A stretch of DNA of 64,000 bases. It comes from Cryptomeria japonica. Lineage: Eukaryota > Streptophyta > Pinopsida > Cupressales > Cupressaceae. How positions within the stretch are numbered: position 1 is the stretch's first letter; each line of letters opens with the position of its first letter. The translations under genes were made by a program, and so were the position numbers. The stretch is taken from the NCBI RefSeq assembly GCF_030272615.1, contig NC_081405.1:649053420-649117419 (forward strand), written 5' to 3'. The notes beneath the pieces were generated by a model that was not told where the DNA came from, ran no database searches, and saw only the letters and a program-made list of their open reading frames with translations. Shown piece after piece: positions 47,983 to 61,100 of the stretch.

Positions 47983-48785
47983 GATAGAATAGACTTGCCA
48001 AGACTGAAAAATAAAATGTGGGTAACCTTAAAAACCAACAATCCAACTTAAATTACAGCATTCGAGTATCAATACGATTGACTTCTCCAACAAGACAGGG
48101 TGCCGCGAAACCTTAACATGCAAGAATACAACCGAGGTATAACGAACTTAAAGTATAAAGTTAATTAAAGCCACGAATCTCAGCTTGCCGACTGTGGAAT
48201 TCGTCCACTTCCAAGCAATTGACACCTTGGCCCGTTGGGTAGGATGTCATGGTCAATTCAAGGTGATGTTCGCAGTTATGTTGGGGATAAGCGAGAAGGA
48301 TAAGAGAATCTTCGTTGGTCTTTGAAAATATCATAAAACATGTGTTAGTGGTAGGGTGTTGTCATATTCCACAATTTTCCTGGAAATGCGGCTCTGCATT
48401 GTTTAGAAAATGGCTTCGCTCGGAAGTTTCATAAAATGAAACATAGTCCTTCACCCGATCGATCTGGATTTATTCCGAACTGTTTGTGATGAATCTATAT
48501 ATAATATATTAAGCACCCCCACCGACTCTTATGGTTATAGCTGTCAAGCTACATTGTTTAAGAGACCTTGCTATCTTAGAATTCTCTCCATGAATACACA
48601 AAATGTACATGCACAGTTTTGCCCAATTTGCCACTCGGGAAGAGCACCCATTACCAAGTTAAAATTATGTTTATCTTTTGTTTATCCAACTTCCTAATTA
48701 TTAATTTTAAAGAAATTAGAAATGATAATTAAATGTCTATTAATAAATTTCACATATACTAATAGCTGTCCGCTTTATCTTCAAC
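47983..48785. other. 5' flank of DUF2431 copy 1
   Basis: No ORF is supported. A TATATAATATATT stretch at 48497-48509 could be a TATA element on the minus strand but is over 500 bp from the start codon, so it is weak. Confidence 0.3.
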
Positions 48786-48969
48786 AATTAAAACTTTTTT
48801 TTTGTATTAATAATAAGGATTTCAAAATATACAGTTAGACGTAATCAAGTCCGGGCCTCATAGAGGCAGCAAAAAAAGGGTACGAGGCAGGGCCTCACAT
48901 CGAGGAGATCAAAAGAGAGTATACAGTATAGACATGTTTACTACAAAAACAACATCAAAAGGAGACAGA

Positions 48970-51900
48970 CTAAAGCAGGATGCCATCAATGGCATCAACC
49001 CAGGTCGTCCATCCCTTATCCCCCTCCATCCAAACAACTTTCTTGTTTTCCTGGATCGGCATGGCAAGCACCTCCTTTTTGGTGTTCTTGTTCCGCCTGA
49101 TTTCTTGGTTCATTTTGTTCAGGGTCTTGTCAAAAGCTTTGATGTCATCAATGTTCTTTTTCCACTCGTAGCCGTGCTTCATCTCATAAACAAAGGAGGT
49201 GGCGTGACCGGTCTTCAGGAACCGCCTAAGCTTGTCTTTATCAATCATCATCATGGTATAGACCTGCAAGAGGATTTTAAAATATGTGAGTTTACGGTAA
49301 AACTCAGTAAGGGACCGGGGTTTGTCCTAATATTTTTCCTCGTTCCTGCACTTCCAGAGCTGCCACAAGATGTTAGAAGAGAGAATGTACCAAAAAAGAT
49401 TAGTATCCTTTTTAATCCCATAAATATGTCCAGTCACAATATTCAAAATGGAGTAATCAAGTGGATAAGATATATCAAACATTTGCCAAATTTTCCTGGC
49501 AAAAATACAATCAAAAAAGATATGTCTACAAGTTTCAGGCATCTTACAGAATTTACAGTATTCAGTTTGAGCTTCCAAGTTCCTGACAGGGAGTCTGTTC
49601 AGTAACAACAACCATCTAAAGTATTTAATTTTAGGTTCAATGGGCCCCTTCCAAAGGTGGTTAAGGAGTTTCTTCCAGGAACAGCTATCAAGGGAGGTAT
49701 ACCAAAGAGCATTAATATGTTCAATGATGGAGCTGTTATGATTGATAACATTGTAAATATTTTTTGCCTTAATCTTGCTGAAGATGTTACCATCAGGCCA
49801 TTTGCACTGAAGGAACCTATTGGAATCCACATAGCAGGTCATGGGGAGATCTTTAGTGGCTTTAACAATCATATTATATGTTTTCTTTTGCGAGTCAGGA
49901 ATGTTAAATTTAGTTTTGAGATCATTCCAAGGCATCAGTTGGTTATGTTCAAATAGGTCAATCAATTGGGATATCCCTTTATTGTTCCAGTACCTGGCAG
50001 AGCAGCCTTGTGAGAGGGCTAAGGGCTTTCCCGAGAGCTGTAAGTTCCACCAAATAGATCTTTCGCCGTATAGAGTTTGACTATCATGGTAGTCCTTATT
50101 GTTTACAAACTTTCTAACCTGTTCCCAAGCCCTCCAAATGGAGCAGAAAACTGCAGATCCATGGACCTTAATAGGAAAGCTACCCATGATCAGATCAGCA
50201 AGGGGCAGGCCCTTCCAGGATTTGGCATGCTTAGGGAAACCCATTTCTATGTTGTTTCTAATAAGGATTTTCCATGGGGAGTCACCCTCCATAGAGTGGA
50301 AGATCCATTTAGCGGCAAGAGCAACTCCTTGAGTTCTGAGATCCTTCAAGCCCAATCCCCCAAGGAGGCTATCCGTATGACACCATTGCCACTTAACAGC
50401 ATGCATTTTCCTAGTTCCTCTGCCATCAGACCAAAGGAATTGTCTAATGGCCTTCTGGATCTCAAATATCTGACAGTTATTGAACAACCAGGCCGAAGAG
50501 AAGTATATGTTATAGGATGAGAGAATTTTCTGGCAAACTTGAACCCTGCCAGCAAGAGAAAGGGAACGGTTATGCCACTTATTAAGCTTGGAGTTAATTT
50601 TGTCTTTGATCCAAAGCCACATAGCCTTAAGAGAGGGGTCCACAGAAAAGGGAATTCCAAGGTATCTAACCACCAGGTGAGGACCTCCCCATTGATATTG
50701 AAACCTATTACTCCAGTCAGGAGGAACTTCATGCCATCCAAGACAGGTAGATTTGGAGTAGGAGATCTTTGCTCCCGATATAATGCAAAATGTCTTAAGT
50801 TTGTTTTGAAGCGCTTCAAAGTTGCTGTCACAGGCTTCAAAGAAAACAGTAGTGTCATCGGCAAACTGACTGGTGATGAGCTCTTCATTGTTAGGGAGCC
50901 GGATACCTCTAACAGCAGGGGACATAGAGTGATCTTTAAGAATATAGTGGAGAGCTTCTGAGGAAATCACAAAAAGGGCAGGGGCCAGGGGGCAGCCCTG
51001 TCTGATAGATCTACCCAGAGGGAAGGCCTCGGATAAGGATCCATTGATATCAATCTGGGCAAAAACATCTTTCATCATCATTTTAACAAATTCACAAAAT
51101 CTGCTAGGAAAACCAAAAGCTTCAAGAGTCATGGTGATGAAATTCCATTCTACTCGATCATAAGCTTTCTCGAAGTCTAAAAGTAGCATGGCAGAGTTTT
51201 GCTGGGACTGCTTAGCCCAATGCATAGCTTCCCAGCTAGTTATCACATTTTCTAAAATATACCTTCCCTTAATGAACCCAATCTGTGTTGAGCCAATAAT
51301 CTTGGGGAGGATGTTCTGAAGCCGTAGAGTAAGGATTTTCGCTAAAATTTTATAGGAGACATTAAGAAAAGTAATCGGCCTCTAGTTTTTAATAAGAGCT
51401 TTATCTCCATCTTTGGGGATGAGTTTGATGATGCCCTTATTGATATTCATACCTAAAGAACCTCTAACTAATGCCGCCGAGTATACATTAAGAAGATCAT
51501 GACAGATCCAACTAATGTTGGCTTTATAGAATTCAGCAGGCAGGCCATCGGGGCCAGGGGCCTTGTCGTTCTGCAGTGAAAGGATTGCTTTCTTGATTTC
51601 CCCCACTATGATCTCAGCAGAGAGGAGAGCAGCATCTTGTTCGGTGATCTTTTTGGGAATAAGGGAGAAGCATTGGTTCCTGATGTTATTTGCTTCCTCA
51701 GAATCTTCGGATGTAAAGAGATCCTGGTAGTATTTTGCAAAGGCATCTTTTATCATATCAGGGTTGGTAATGTCCTGATTATTGATGATAATTCTGTCAA
51801 TAGCTTCATTAGTCTGTTTATGCTTCAAAAGATTGAAAAAGAATCTTGATTCCCTGTCTCCGAATTGTAACCAATTGGCTCGAGATCTAATTTTTGCACC

Positions 51901-53022
51901 TCGAGTTTTGGCCTAGAGATGTTTACTAAGAGTATCCTTAGCATAGATGAGCTGGGCAGTAAGGTTGAAGTCAGAGGGGTTGGCTTGAATGCGGGATTCA
52001 ACAATCTGAAGGTTAGCAGAGAGGGTATTTTCAATGCGTCTATAGTCTTTGGCTCTTTTTTGGCCAATCATTTTAAGAAAGTTCTGCCAAGAGCTAACAT
52101 TAAGGTCCCATTTTTCAATATCATTAAGATGAGGATAATGATTTTTATTGATCAAGTTGATAATATTAACAGCGGCTAAGATATCTTCATCTTTTAGAAG
52201 ACTGGTATTCAGTATGAATTTAGCATCAGCAGACCGACGAGGAGTCGGGCATCTATTGATAATAAAGCTGGTTTTTATGGGGTGATGATCAGAAAGCGTG
52301 GTCGATGTGACTAAAACAGAGTTCCCCCATTTATCTGGTAGGATAGAGAAAAAATTCTTATTGGCATAAAACCTATCCAACCTTGAATATATTTTGTTGT
52401 CCCCTTGCTGAAAATTGCACCATGTGTGCCATATTCCAGGTGAAAGATCTTTATTTCCAGCAAGAGGATCAAAGAATAGTTTATTTCTTTTCATTCTATC
52501 CCAGTGAAGCTTTTCTCTATCCTTCCAGGTAAAGGGGAGGCCCCCCTCCTTATCTATCTGAGATTCAACCATATTAAAGTCACCCCCCACAATCCAGGGC
52601 AGGTCAGGAAGATCATTAATCCAGTCCCAAAGAGATATTCTTTCATTCCAATCATTGGAAGCATAAACAGAGCATATGCCAAAACAATTGTTGTTATGGT
52701 TAATGGTAACCCAGACAGCTCGATTACATGGGGATATCCCATGATTAGTAATATAGTTACTCCATTTAGGGCTAACAAGAAGAGCAACTCCTCCTCTACC
52801 CCTAGAATGAAGGGTGTGATACTTAACTGCATCCTTCCATAGAAAAACCAAATTATTATGGAGGGTGAAATCAACCACTTTGATCTCTTGGAGCATCAAG
52901 AAGTCCAGGTTAGGATGAGAGTCAAGGTATTTTTTTATGACATATTTCCTATCCGGGGACTCAAGGCCCCTTATATTCCAGGATATACAGTTCATTGAGA
53001 ACCAGTGGTCAGGGGAAGACAC
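48970..53022 (-). pseudogene. LINE ORF2: endonuclease and reverse transcriptase, three stops
   Basis: One frame of about 1,350 codons. The AP endonuclease comes first (MNCISWNIRG, MLQEIKV, GDFNMV, SDHHPI). Then comes RT (KAPGPDGLPAEFY, LLLDFEKAYDRVEW, SIRQGCPLAPALF, catalytic FADD in QFADDTTVFF, then SLAGRVQVCQKIL). Last is a C-terminal zf-RVT type finger (CKFCKMPETCRHIFFDC). The protein would nick target DNA and prime reverse transcription there. TAG codons at 51913-51915, 51382-51384 and 49327-49329 each break it, and the frame resumes after each. The natural start may be MSS at 53022 or the later MNC; ORF1 ends at 52992, so the two overlap by about 30 bp. Confidence 0.92.
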
Positions 53023-54668
53023 TGCATATCCGCTCCCTGGATGGGAGTCGCATTATTCGGGGAGGGATCCTCTTTCTTTTTGTTTCCAGAGTTTTTATTT
53101 TTTGATCCCGTAGGTCTTCCTCGTCTTTTCGAAATGGGGAATTCTTCCATACCTTCATTCTCATAATCTGACTCAAGCATCATCAGTTTGTCTTCCTCCA
53201 TGGGCTGCTTGATGTTACAAGAGACCATAGTGGGATTACAAGCGGGAATAACTTCAATGATACAGTTATCATCGATTTCCTTAAGAGTTTTATGTGAGGT
53301 TAGGGCTTTAGGAGTAATACAAGTTTTGTCAGTAAGATCACAATTTAGTGGGAAATCTGAGATGGGGCTGTTCGAGATGGGAGGGGCTTGCGGATTCAAT
53401 ACATCCTTCTTTCTGTTCGTTTTCCTACGCCTTTTCTTGGTAGTAGTTAAGAAACCATCTGAGATACCCGCAGAGGCATCAGGGCATTGTGTGGGCAGAG
53501 GGGAAACGGAATTGGTGATCTGAGGAGGGGCAGAGACTAAAGACAGAGGAGTGCAATGAGGGTTGAGGCGAGCATTTTGGGTAGATGGCTGGACAGGTTG
53601 AGAGGCGGAAGTATTGTTACTGGGAGGGATTTGGGGAGGGTTATCTCTAATGGTTTTATCAGAAGGAGTATCCAATTTCCTTTGGATAATTGGACAGTCT
53701 CTTCGTCTGTGTCCTTCTCTACGGCACAAAAAACAGGCATTTAATCCGCCTAGGATTTCGATAGGACATGTAATCTTTTCTTCAGCAATGTCAATATTTA
53801 GGGTTTCCGGGATATCTGTTCCAGGCTTGAGTGCTATGAGGATGCGGGCATCTAAATGGGGTACCAATCTAACTGTATCATCCATTCGGATGACCCTACC
53901 CAAGGGTTCCAATAATTGTGGTAGAAAACGCCATAGGTAGGGAGGGACATGTTTAACCAGAATCCACCTAGGGGCGGAGAGAGCTATAACTTCATCGTGT
54001 ATGGCTTCTGGTGACCATGCCAGAGCGCGGAATGAAGTGGAGCCAACATTCCAGTATTATTTTTTAACAACTTCGGCCTGTGCTTCCTGCGAGACAAAGA
54101 AAATAACATATAGGCCCCTCTGTATTTGTCTGCAAAAAGATATGTGGAAACCTAGTTTCAAACTCCAATAATTGTGAAACCAGTCGTCAAGAAACTTGCA
54201 TGGAGGGCACTTATCCAGTTCGACAGCAGAGAAAAAAATAGCATAATTCCTAAGTCTGTTTTTTTCATTCAATATTTCAACCAGCATTTCAAGATTTGGC
54301 AAAACAGAGAAAGGGTTATCAGCAACCCCAGGGCCCTTACCGGCGTTGGAGGCTCCATCGGAGGCGGGGCAGAGGAACCTAGCACTAACATCCACCGCAA
54401 AGCCTGCGTTCGAAACCGCTTCCGAAAATGTTTTGGGTCTGGTAGGTATAGCAGTGACTGGTTTGGGTGGGATGGGCAAGGTAGTATTATTGCCATCAGA
54501 CGGGCATTCAGGTCCGCTCGCATGTGAGGAGGGTACGGGATCGGGAGGGAGGCCGAAGCCAGGACTTACATTTAAATCCATGCTATCTAATGCTTTTAAT
54601 GGAGAGAACACACCTGGATGTCTGTCATTGCCGGGAGTCATCGGCGATCCTCCACCGTCGCTCGCCAC
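52992..54668 (-). pseudogene. LINE ORF1: nucleic-acid-binding protein, one stop
   Basis: From MASDGGG at 54668 to TGA at 52992-52994 there are about 558 codons with a single TAA at 54057-54059. The N-terminus is Pro/Gly-rich. A DUF4283-like region follows (FLDDWFHNYWSLKLGFHI, then RWILVKHVPPYLWRF beyond the stop), and then a zinc knuckle CFLCRREGHRRRDC near 53700-53740. The tail is Pro/Ser/Thr-rich and basic (KKRRRKTNRKKD, RRGRPTGSKNK, the latter like an AT-hook). In the plant L1 family ORF1 binds element RNA and forms the particle with ORF2 protein. Confidence 0.88.
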
Positions 54669-54758
54669 CGTGGACGGAAAGAGCAGGATCCCTTCGAATA
54701 TTCGGAGATTTCAAACTTGCAGCTTTGTCAGCGAAAAAGCAGCATAATTAAAACTTTT

Positions 54759-57229
54759 GGATTTTAATTCTAAGAGTTATGCAACTTTATTGGTACCCAT
54801 AGAACACAACTTTATTTGTACATAAGTATTGTCCATTGCAGCATCTTTAAGTAGGTAGCATGTGACACTTTGAAATGATCACTTTTTGACCCTTGTGCAC
54901 ATAATGAATCCCACAATGTGTGTCATTACTACCCAAAACCCAGAACAATAGCTATAAGTAGTTAAGTCACATATAGAAACAATCGAAAAAAATAATTGAA
55001 ATTTAATGTACCATTTAGGATCTGTGAGTGTAGGAAGTTAGCTAAATGACTATTGGTACACTTCCCCTAAATATGTGTGTGTTGGTTTTCTAATACAAGG
55101 TTATGGACCTTCATAAAGCATGTAAAGTGTTTAAGGATGTGATTTTAATGATCCTAATATTATTATGCACATCTAGACATGGTAGTGAGGGGAACTAAAT
55201 AAATGTAATGTAAAAGGGAGATTAATTTTAATTATTTTGAGGGTGTTAGTATGATGGGAGGAAGAGCATGAAGTGAACATGTGCTTATATCCAATTGGGT
55301 AAATGGGGTTTGGAATTTTTCATATACTAATAGATATAAAATTTGAAATCCACTTTGTGATACCTTAATCTAGATAATAATGAAAACTATATCCTTTTAA
55401 TTCCATATATAAGCTAGGCTCTATACATGTAGGGGAACAAAAAAATTGAATTATAAAATATCAAAGTGAACATGACTTAGTAATACATAAATAAACTCAT
55501 ATTTCTTAAATAATATTGAAAAGAAATATCTTTACAAATAATTCACAACCTTCTAGGTGGCAAACCAAGTAGAGTCTTCAAATCATAAAAATGTGATGAG
55601 AAATACCCATAAAATCTTTAGAAACACACACAATAGACACAAAAACATTCATAAGATATTAGACATGCATGTTTAATTCATTCTTCTAGAATTACAACAA
55701 TATATAATTTATTTGAGATAAAACTCAAATTATTACAATACAAAAAAGCCTTATAACTTTCGTTGGAGGTGAACCCTAATTGCCTAAAAGCTCTCTTGTT
55801 CTGGTTTTTTCTCCACAACTTATTTCATTCATTCTTTTACAAATAAAAATCTAGAAATATATATCATTCAATACAATCAAGCATCATTCAAAATAGGAGT
55901 AGGGTCGCTCAAAATTGCAAAGATCACTCGTCCTTTGACATCATCAACCTCAATGCCATCACATATGAATTTCTTCTCAAATATGTGAAAAGGTACCCTA
56001 AGGCATGTCAAAAAAATCTTCTTTCTAATTGTAATCATCCCTAGCATTAATGGCACCCTTTGATTTCACTGTGTAAGAAAGGGGAGAACACAAAAAAATT
56101 ACTAAATGAGAAATCTAGAATGAGCAAGAGGACCATCAATAACTAAAACTCGACCATCATATTAATAACACCATGGTCATCTTCATCTTCCACTATTTGA
56201 AATTACATGTCAATTTGCAACCTTCAAATAAACAACTAGTTTTTGGAAAGGAAATTCCTTTACAGTAATTGCAATCTCAAATTTGGTTATTAATGGTGCT
56301 TTTGGTTGTGCAAGAAGATAATTTGGAGTGAATAGTATGAAATACAAGAGTTTTAAGATTTCAATCATGCCATGGATCAAGGATCGAGGATACTCCATAA
56401 CTCACACTCAAAGAAGATATATAAGGATACCTCCACATCATCTACTCTAAGATTATACATGAAGACAAATATTGGGGTTACCAAGGAATTTCTACCCCAA
56501 AGTATTCAACTAAAGATGTGTTTGAACTCACAATCCCAAAGCAATGACAGTGTATAATGTCATGGATCAAGAGTTGGAGATATCATGCAACTCATCCTAC
56601 AAGGAAATCAAATAAGAATAGGTTTAAAATTTTGGACCTAGTAAGATAATAAAGTACAAAATATTGAGGATTGAGAGTAGGGAATATCTTTTAACCCATG
56701 TGCAAAAATATTATGTTAAAGCCATTCTCACATCTCTAAGTCTAAAACAATATGTGTAAGGAAATGTCAGAAGTTGGGATTGGGGATACCCAAGAACTCA
56801 TGCCACAAGGGTTGTGGGTAAAAGAATAACCAAAATTGTAGCTTTGGAAAATAACATAGTGCAAAGGATCAATAATCAAGGATTTGTTTTACCTCATTCC
56901 TAAAAGTAACAAGCTAGATGTATGCCTTCATCTTTGGCTTTGAAACATTAGAAATTGGGTATCAAAGAAAAGGCATACAATTATGATAAAGCCTAAAACT
57001 TTGACAAAGACAAGGGACAAAGTGGAAGTTCAAGGAAAAGTATGCTAGGAAAGGAAACTCTAACACTTCAAAACTTTTCCCCCACTTTAGAAGTTCACCT
57101 AACTTAAATTTTTGGGGGATCTTTACAACTTCCAACATTGAATATACATGTGGAGCTAATGGACAAATGTTAGGAATAAGGTATCTCAACCTTAGAGTCT
57201 AAACAAGCTTATTTAACTATTTATTTTAT
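54759..57229. other. Intergenic, unrecognised
   Basis: AT-rich with no supported gene. A minus-strand stretch at about 55885-56060 stays open for some 60 residues (for example FICDGIEVDDVKGRVIFAI) and may be an old retroelement piece; I cannot name it. Confidence 0.3.
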
Positions 57230-57960
57230 TTTCCTAGTGTCATAGGTTGCTATTTTGAAACTAAAATGAATTTCTATTATGATTGCAATGGTTTCTAGTT
57301 TGGTGGAAGAGTCATGGAGAGTTATTTTTTGGCAACTTGCATTTATGGTTTGAGCTCACTTTTGGCATGTGGTGTGAGGTAAGGAAGGAACCTATTTGGT
57401 CATGGAAACTTCCGTGTTGTACTTACATTAAATTTGGCAAGATGACCTTTATGGATGAGATAGGTGTTGTTGCTTTGGAAGTTGCTATGTGCAATGTGTC
57501 ATGGGATTAAACAAGATGTTGTTTATGTCTCAACTTACCTTTTAGGTGTTGGAGATGGTTTTGGAAACCATGGCCACATTCTTCTTTGTGTTGAGCTCTA
57601 TTTATATATTGATATTTTAGTTGTTTTTTGAGTGAGACAAGTTGATTATTTTCTGAGGTGTTGTTATGTTGTTGGAATTGTTCTTGAATTCTTTGTTGTA
57701 ACTACTCTTGAAAAGCATTGGCTCTATGCATTGTATTGTAACTATTGGTGTTGCTTAACATATGATTGAGTCTGACTTTTGGAGTGTAGGGTTTTTCCTG
57801 AAAGAGTTTTCCCACGTATATCTAGTGTTATGGTTTTATTTGTTTAAATCTGATTTTATATGTGTTTAATCTAATCTTTACAATAGTTAAGAACCTGTAA
57901 GAAATTTCTACATCATAGATCTCCTATTAGATTTAGTATTTGGAAGCATTATTCTACACT
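57230..57960 (+). repeat. Probable worn Copia-type LTR fragment
   Basis: GTAGGGTTTTTCCTGAAAGAG followed by TTTTCCCACGTATATCT (about 57787-57823) is the motif near the 3' end of many plant Copia LTRs. No primer site follows and no partner was found, so it is a fragment or solo LTR with uncertain ends. Confidence 0.4.
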
Positions 57961-59699
57961 TTGGCTTCTTTTCAACAAAAACACAAGTGAATTTTGATAA
58001 AAGGGGACCCATTTGAAGATCTCTAAGATATGTTATCTATGATGAGAAAACGAGGCATAAGCAAAAGGGCACTAGGATTCAAGAAAGTTTGGACAATATC
58101 AAAATGAGGATAAAATTGGCTTTAGCTAGGGATGTGTGTCTCTTGCAAGCATAACAAATTTCTAGATATCTCTTAGATACAGACTAAAAGGGGAAAACAA
58201 AATTGATATGGATAAACAACAAAATAAGACAAAACACACAAGAAAAAGGAAGACCAATACGTGCATGGGCCCAAAGAGAGTTTCACCATCAAGAGAAATA
58301 TTACTTGATAATATGTTGACCATTAACTCTCTATCAAGACTCTCGAGGTAGAATGTCATGACTTGCTCTTCAACACATTTAAAACTTATGTTTTGAGCTA
58401 AGAATATAACTATTGAATGATAATAATTCATTAAAAGAAAATATTCATAAAATCAATATGACATCAATTTAATTATTAGACAATAATATTGATAATAAGT
58501 ATTAATATAAGATATAAATTTTATTCATACAAAATAATTTTAAAAAATAATAATAACTATAAGAAATAAATAAAGATTGAAATATAAAATTATTAGATAA
58601 ATAATTAGTTATTTTGTTAGCTCGAGTCACTCAAGATAATTTGAATAACTGCCCATTATTAAGCATGTTATAACCGATGCATGGAGAATAATTGCACTGT
58701 GTGCATAATGAATTTGTAGAAATCATATTTTCTATTTTGGTCCCTATTCAAAGAGTCAAAAGCACACCTAATTTTGTTTAGTCAAGCTTCATTCCATACA
58801 CTTATATGTCTATGAAAATAAATAAATAACATATTAAGTAATCATAACTTCAGGGCTATCTCCATGATTAACTAGCTCTTCTATTAAGGATTTCATTCCA
58901 TTCACTATAGTTGTTTTTGGATAGGGTGTTATCACTTATTGTCATTGAAATAGTCTTGGTTATTGTTTTTGGATAGGGTGATATCATTTGACAGTATTAG
59001 GTTATTGTTCTTTCTCTTTATTTACATTAGATATTAGTGTATCATTTGACATTGAAGTTTACATAATGATTTACTATTTAGATATTATTTTTGCATCCAT
59101 ACATGTTGGGTGAGTTTAAAAATAGAAATTAGTAAATTCAAAAAATCAGAAGTAATGCTAGTGAACAAGCTAAAATTGTTAACATTACTTTTCCTTAAGA
59201 TTTGGAGAGGAACATTTAATTAAGTAATTGGTATATAAAATGTTTTAATTTACTAACGAGTGTGAGTTTTGCATATTTCTTTGAGTTGAGTCATCTAGAA
59301 AACTATTTATTTCTACAAGACCATTAATTTCCAAAGGAATCATTCAATTCGTGATGAAGCCCAAATGACACCTTTCATGCATACAAGCATAACTCCCAAT
59401 GCTAGATTAGTCGATTGTCAAACTCAAACACTCAACTACAAAGTGTAACTCCTCTTCAAAGATGTTCTTCTGTGCCACCTATAATAAAAGTTCAAGAGAA
59501 TTTTCATTGTCTGATTTACAATATTACATTAATTAAATATTGCAAAGGCTTGCAAGGTAACACCTAGTTCTCACAAATAAATGTAATGGTAAAAAATACA
59601 TTCCCATTTGATTCCTCCTTTATTTCACAATCACTAGTGTACAAATTGACATATCTTTACACAAAACTAACAAATAATCTTATTTTAGGTTTATTTTAC
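57961..59699. other. Intergenic, nothing recognised
   Basis: Unique AT-rich sequence. A short repeat TTGTTTTTGGATAGGGTG occurs twice near 58911 and 58965. Confidence 0.4.
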
Positions 59700-61100
59700 A
59701 TATAACATCCAAAGAGTTCAATCTCAGCTATTATATCCACCATCAACCAATACAATGCAGATCCAATTATGCAAAATTGATCCAAGTCATTTTTACACAA
59801 TGCATCTAAATCCAAAACTTTTAAATTCTAATTTTAAAATTTGAACCTACATTCCTCTTCCTTAATAGTCATTATGAACCAACTAAAATGCAAATTATTT
59901 TAAACTGCACATAAGGGTAGCATACTTGAAGACTGTCCTAATTCATTTGTATCAAGTAGCAGATATTTAAGATAGAGAGAATCTACCACATCACAAGCAA
60001 AATCTTGTCACATTAACATTGCATCAGCATCCAATGAGCATATTGCATCACTATCTATTGTCTTCAATCTTTGTACATCATCATTTGATCAGCAATTTTC
60101 CCAAACAGTGTCTATTAACACCATTTTCTCATATACAAATACATCGAATTGAGCCAACTTTTGGAATTGTCAGAACTCTAATAAGTCATTTCCACAGGTG
60201 AAGTTCAAACCCCTGCATCAGGATCACCACTATAAGTGCAAAGTTTCGTTCTACAAATAAAGATCAGATCTGCAGACATGAACTTCAGAGCAAGCTAAAA
60301 AAAATGTTTATCCTAAGTCAATTGTCTTATGGATCCAAATTTCCAAATTCAATTGTAAATCAATTTGTAACATTTGCAACAACTTTTCTTCATTAAATTA
60401 AAGAAAAATACCTTCATATTATCTTGATTATCACATTAGTTAGAATATATATTATCAGCCCCAACTCTAAATCTTAAGTTTATTGTTGTTGAATTATTTC
60501 CCCTAAATAAATTGTAGTGGAAAGTAATTATTCCTTGACCTTCAGAGGAAGCTAAAACAAAGTCATAGTAACTTAAAACACAAACAATGGTAAGAAGCTC
60601 TAAATTTGTGATTGCCACAACCAGTGAGTTAAAAAGTAAAATGATTTCCCCAAGTTTGACATTCAAAATTCACTATACATGCCTTTCTGGCTGCCCAACG
60701 GTCTGTGCTCTATTTTTAACTTTACAAAGGTAGTAATTGTGATATCATGATTTATGGGGCATTACCTGTGCCAAAACATTTTTAACCAGAAAGCAAAATC
60801 CATGGGATTATATCATTTCACTCTCTGCTTCGCACTGTCTTACATTGTAGCTAGATTCTATCATAATTTCTTGGAACAATTGTGTGACCACTGAAATATA
60901 TTTTCCAAATCTTTTTTATGAAGTTAACATCCAGTTGAATTTCTGTACTAACTTTCTTTGTGATATTTCAGAGAAAGACAGACCATAGCCTCTGTTAGAT
61001 ATTGAGCCTATTATGACAGTCAAAATATTAGTGCCTGGATTGCAAGTTTCTAATATAGCTGGAAAGAAGTATCCTCTTTTACAGCCCCACATTTTTGTAC

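Larger units (their letters stand above)
44260..48000 (-). repeat. Segmental duplication, copy 1 (gene-bearing)
   Basis: This stretch is collinear with about 59700 to the right edge, in the same orientation: 3' flank, all three exons, both introns and the intronic minisatellite. Copy 2 holds about 800 bp (near 60170-60985) that copy 1 lacks. The right end of the homology cannot be seen because copy 2 runs off the window. Confidence 0.85.
48795..54745 (-). mobile_element. Nearly full-length L1-type LINE with target duplication
   Basis: The element reads right to left: a 5' UTR of about 77 bp, ORF1, overlapping ORF2, a 3' UTR of about 165 bp, and a short A tail (T run 48795-48803 on the plus strand). 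AATTAAAACTTTT flanks it at 48786-48798 and 54746-54758; nine bases are clear duplication and the rest merges with the tail. Both ORFs keep frame throughout, with four stop codons as the only obvious damage, so the insertion is fairly young. It lies between the two DUF2431 gene copies. Confidence 0.92.

Noticed and set aside
48934-50961. Plus-strand ORFs of 99-223 codons across 48.9-51 kb
   Set aside because: Antisense shadows of the LINE ORF2, which has the recognisable RT motifs in a single minus-strand frame.
54346-54747. Plus-strand ORF of 133 codons
   Set aside because: Antisense of LINE ORF1 and its short 5' UTR.
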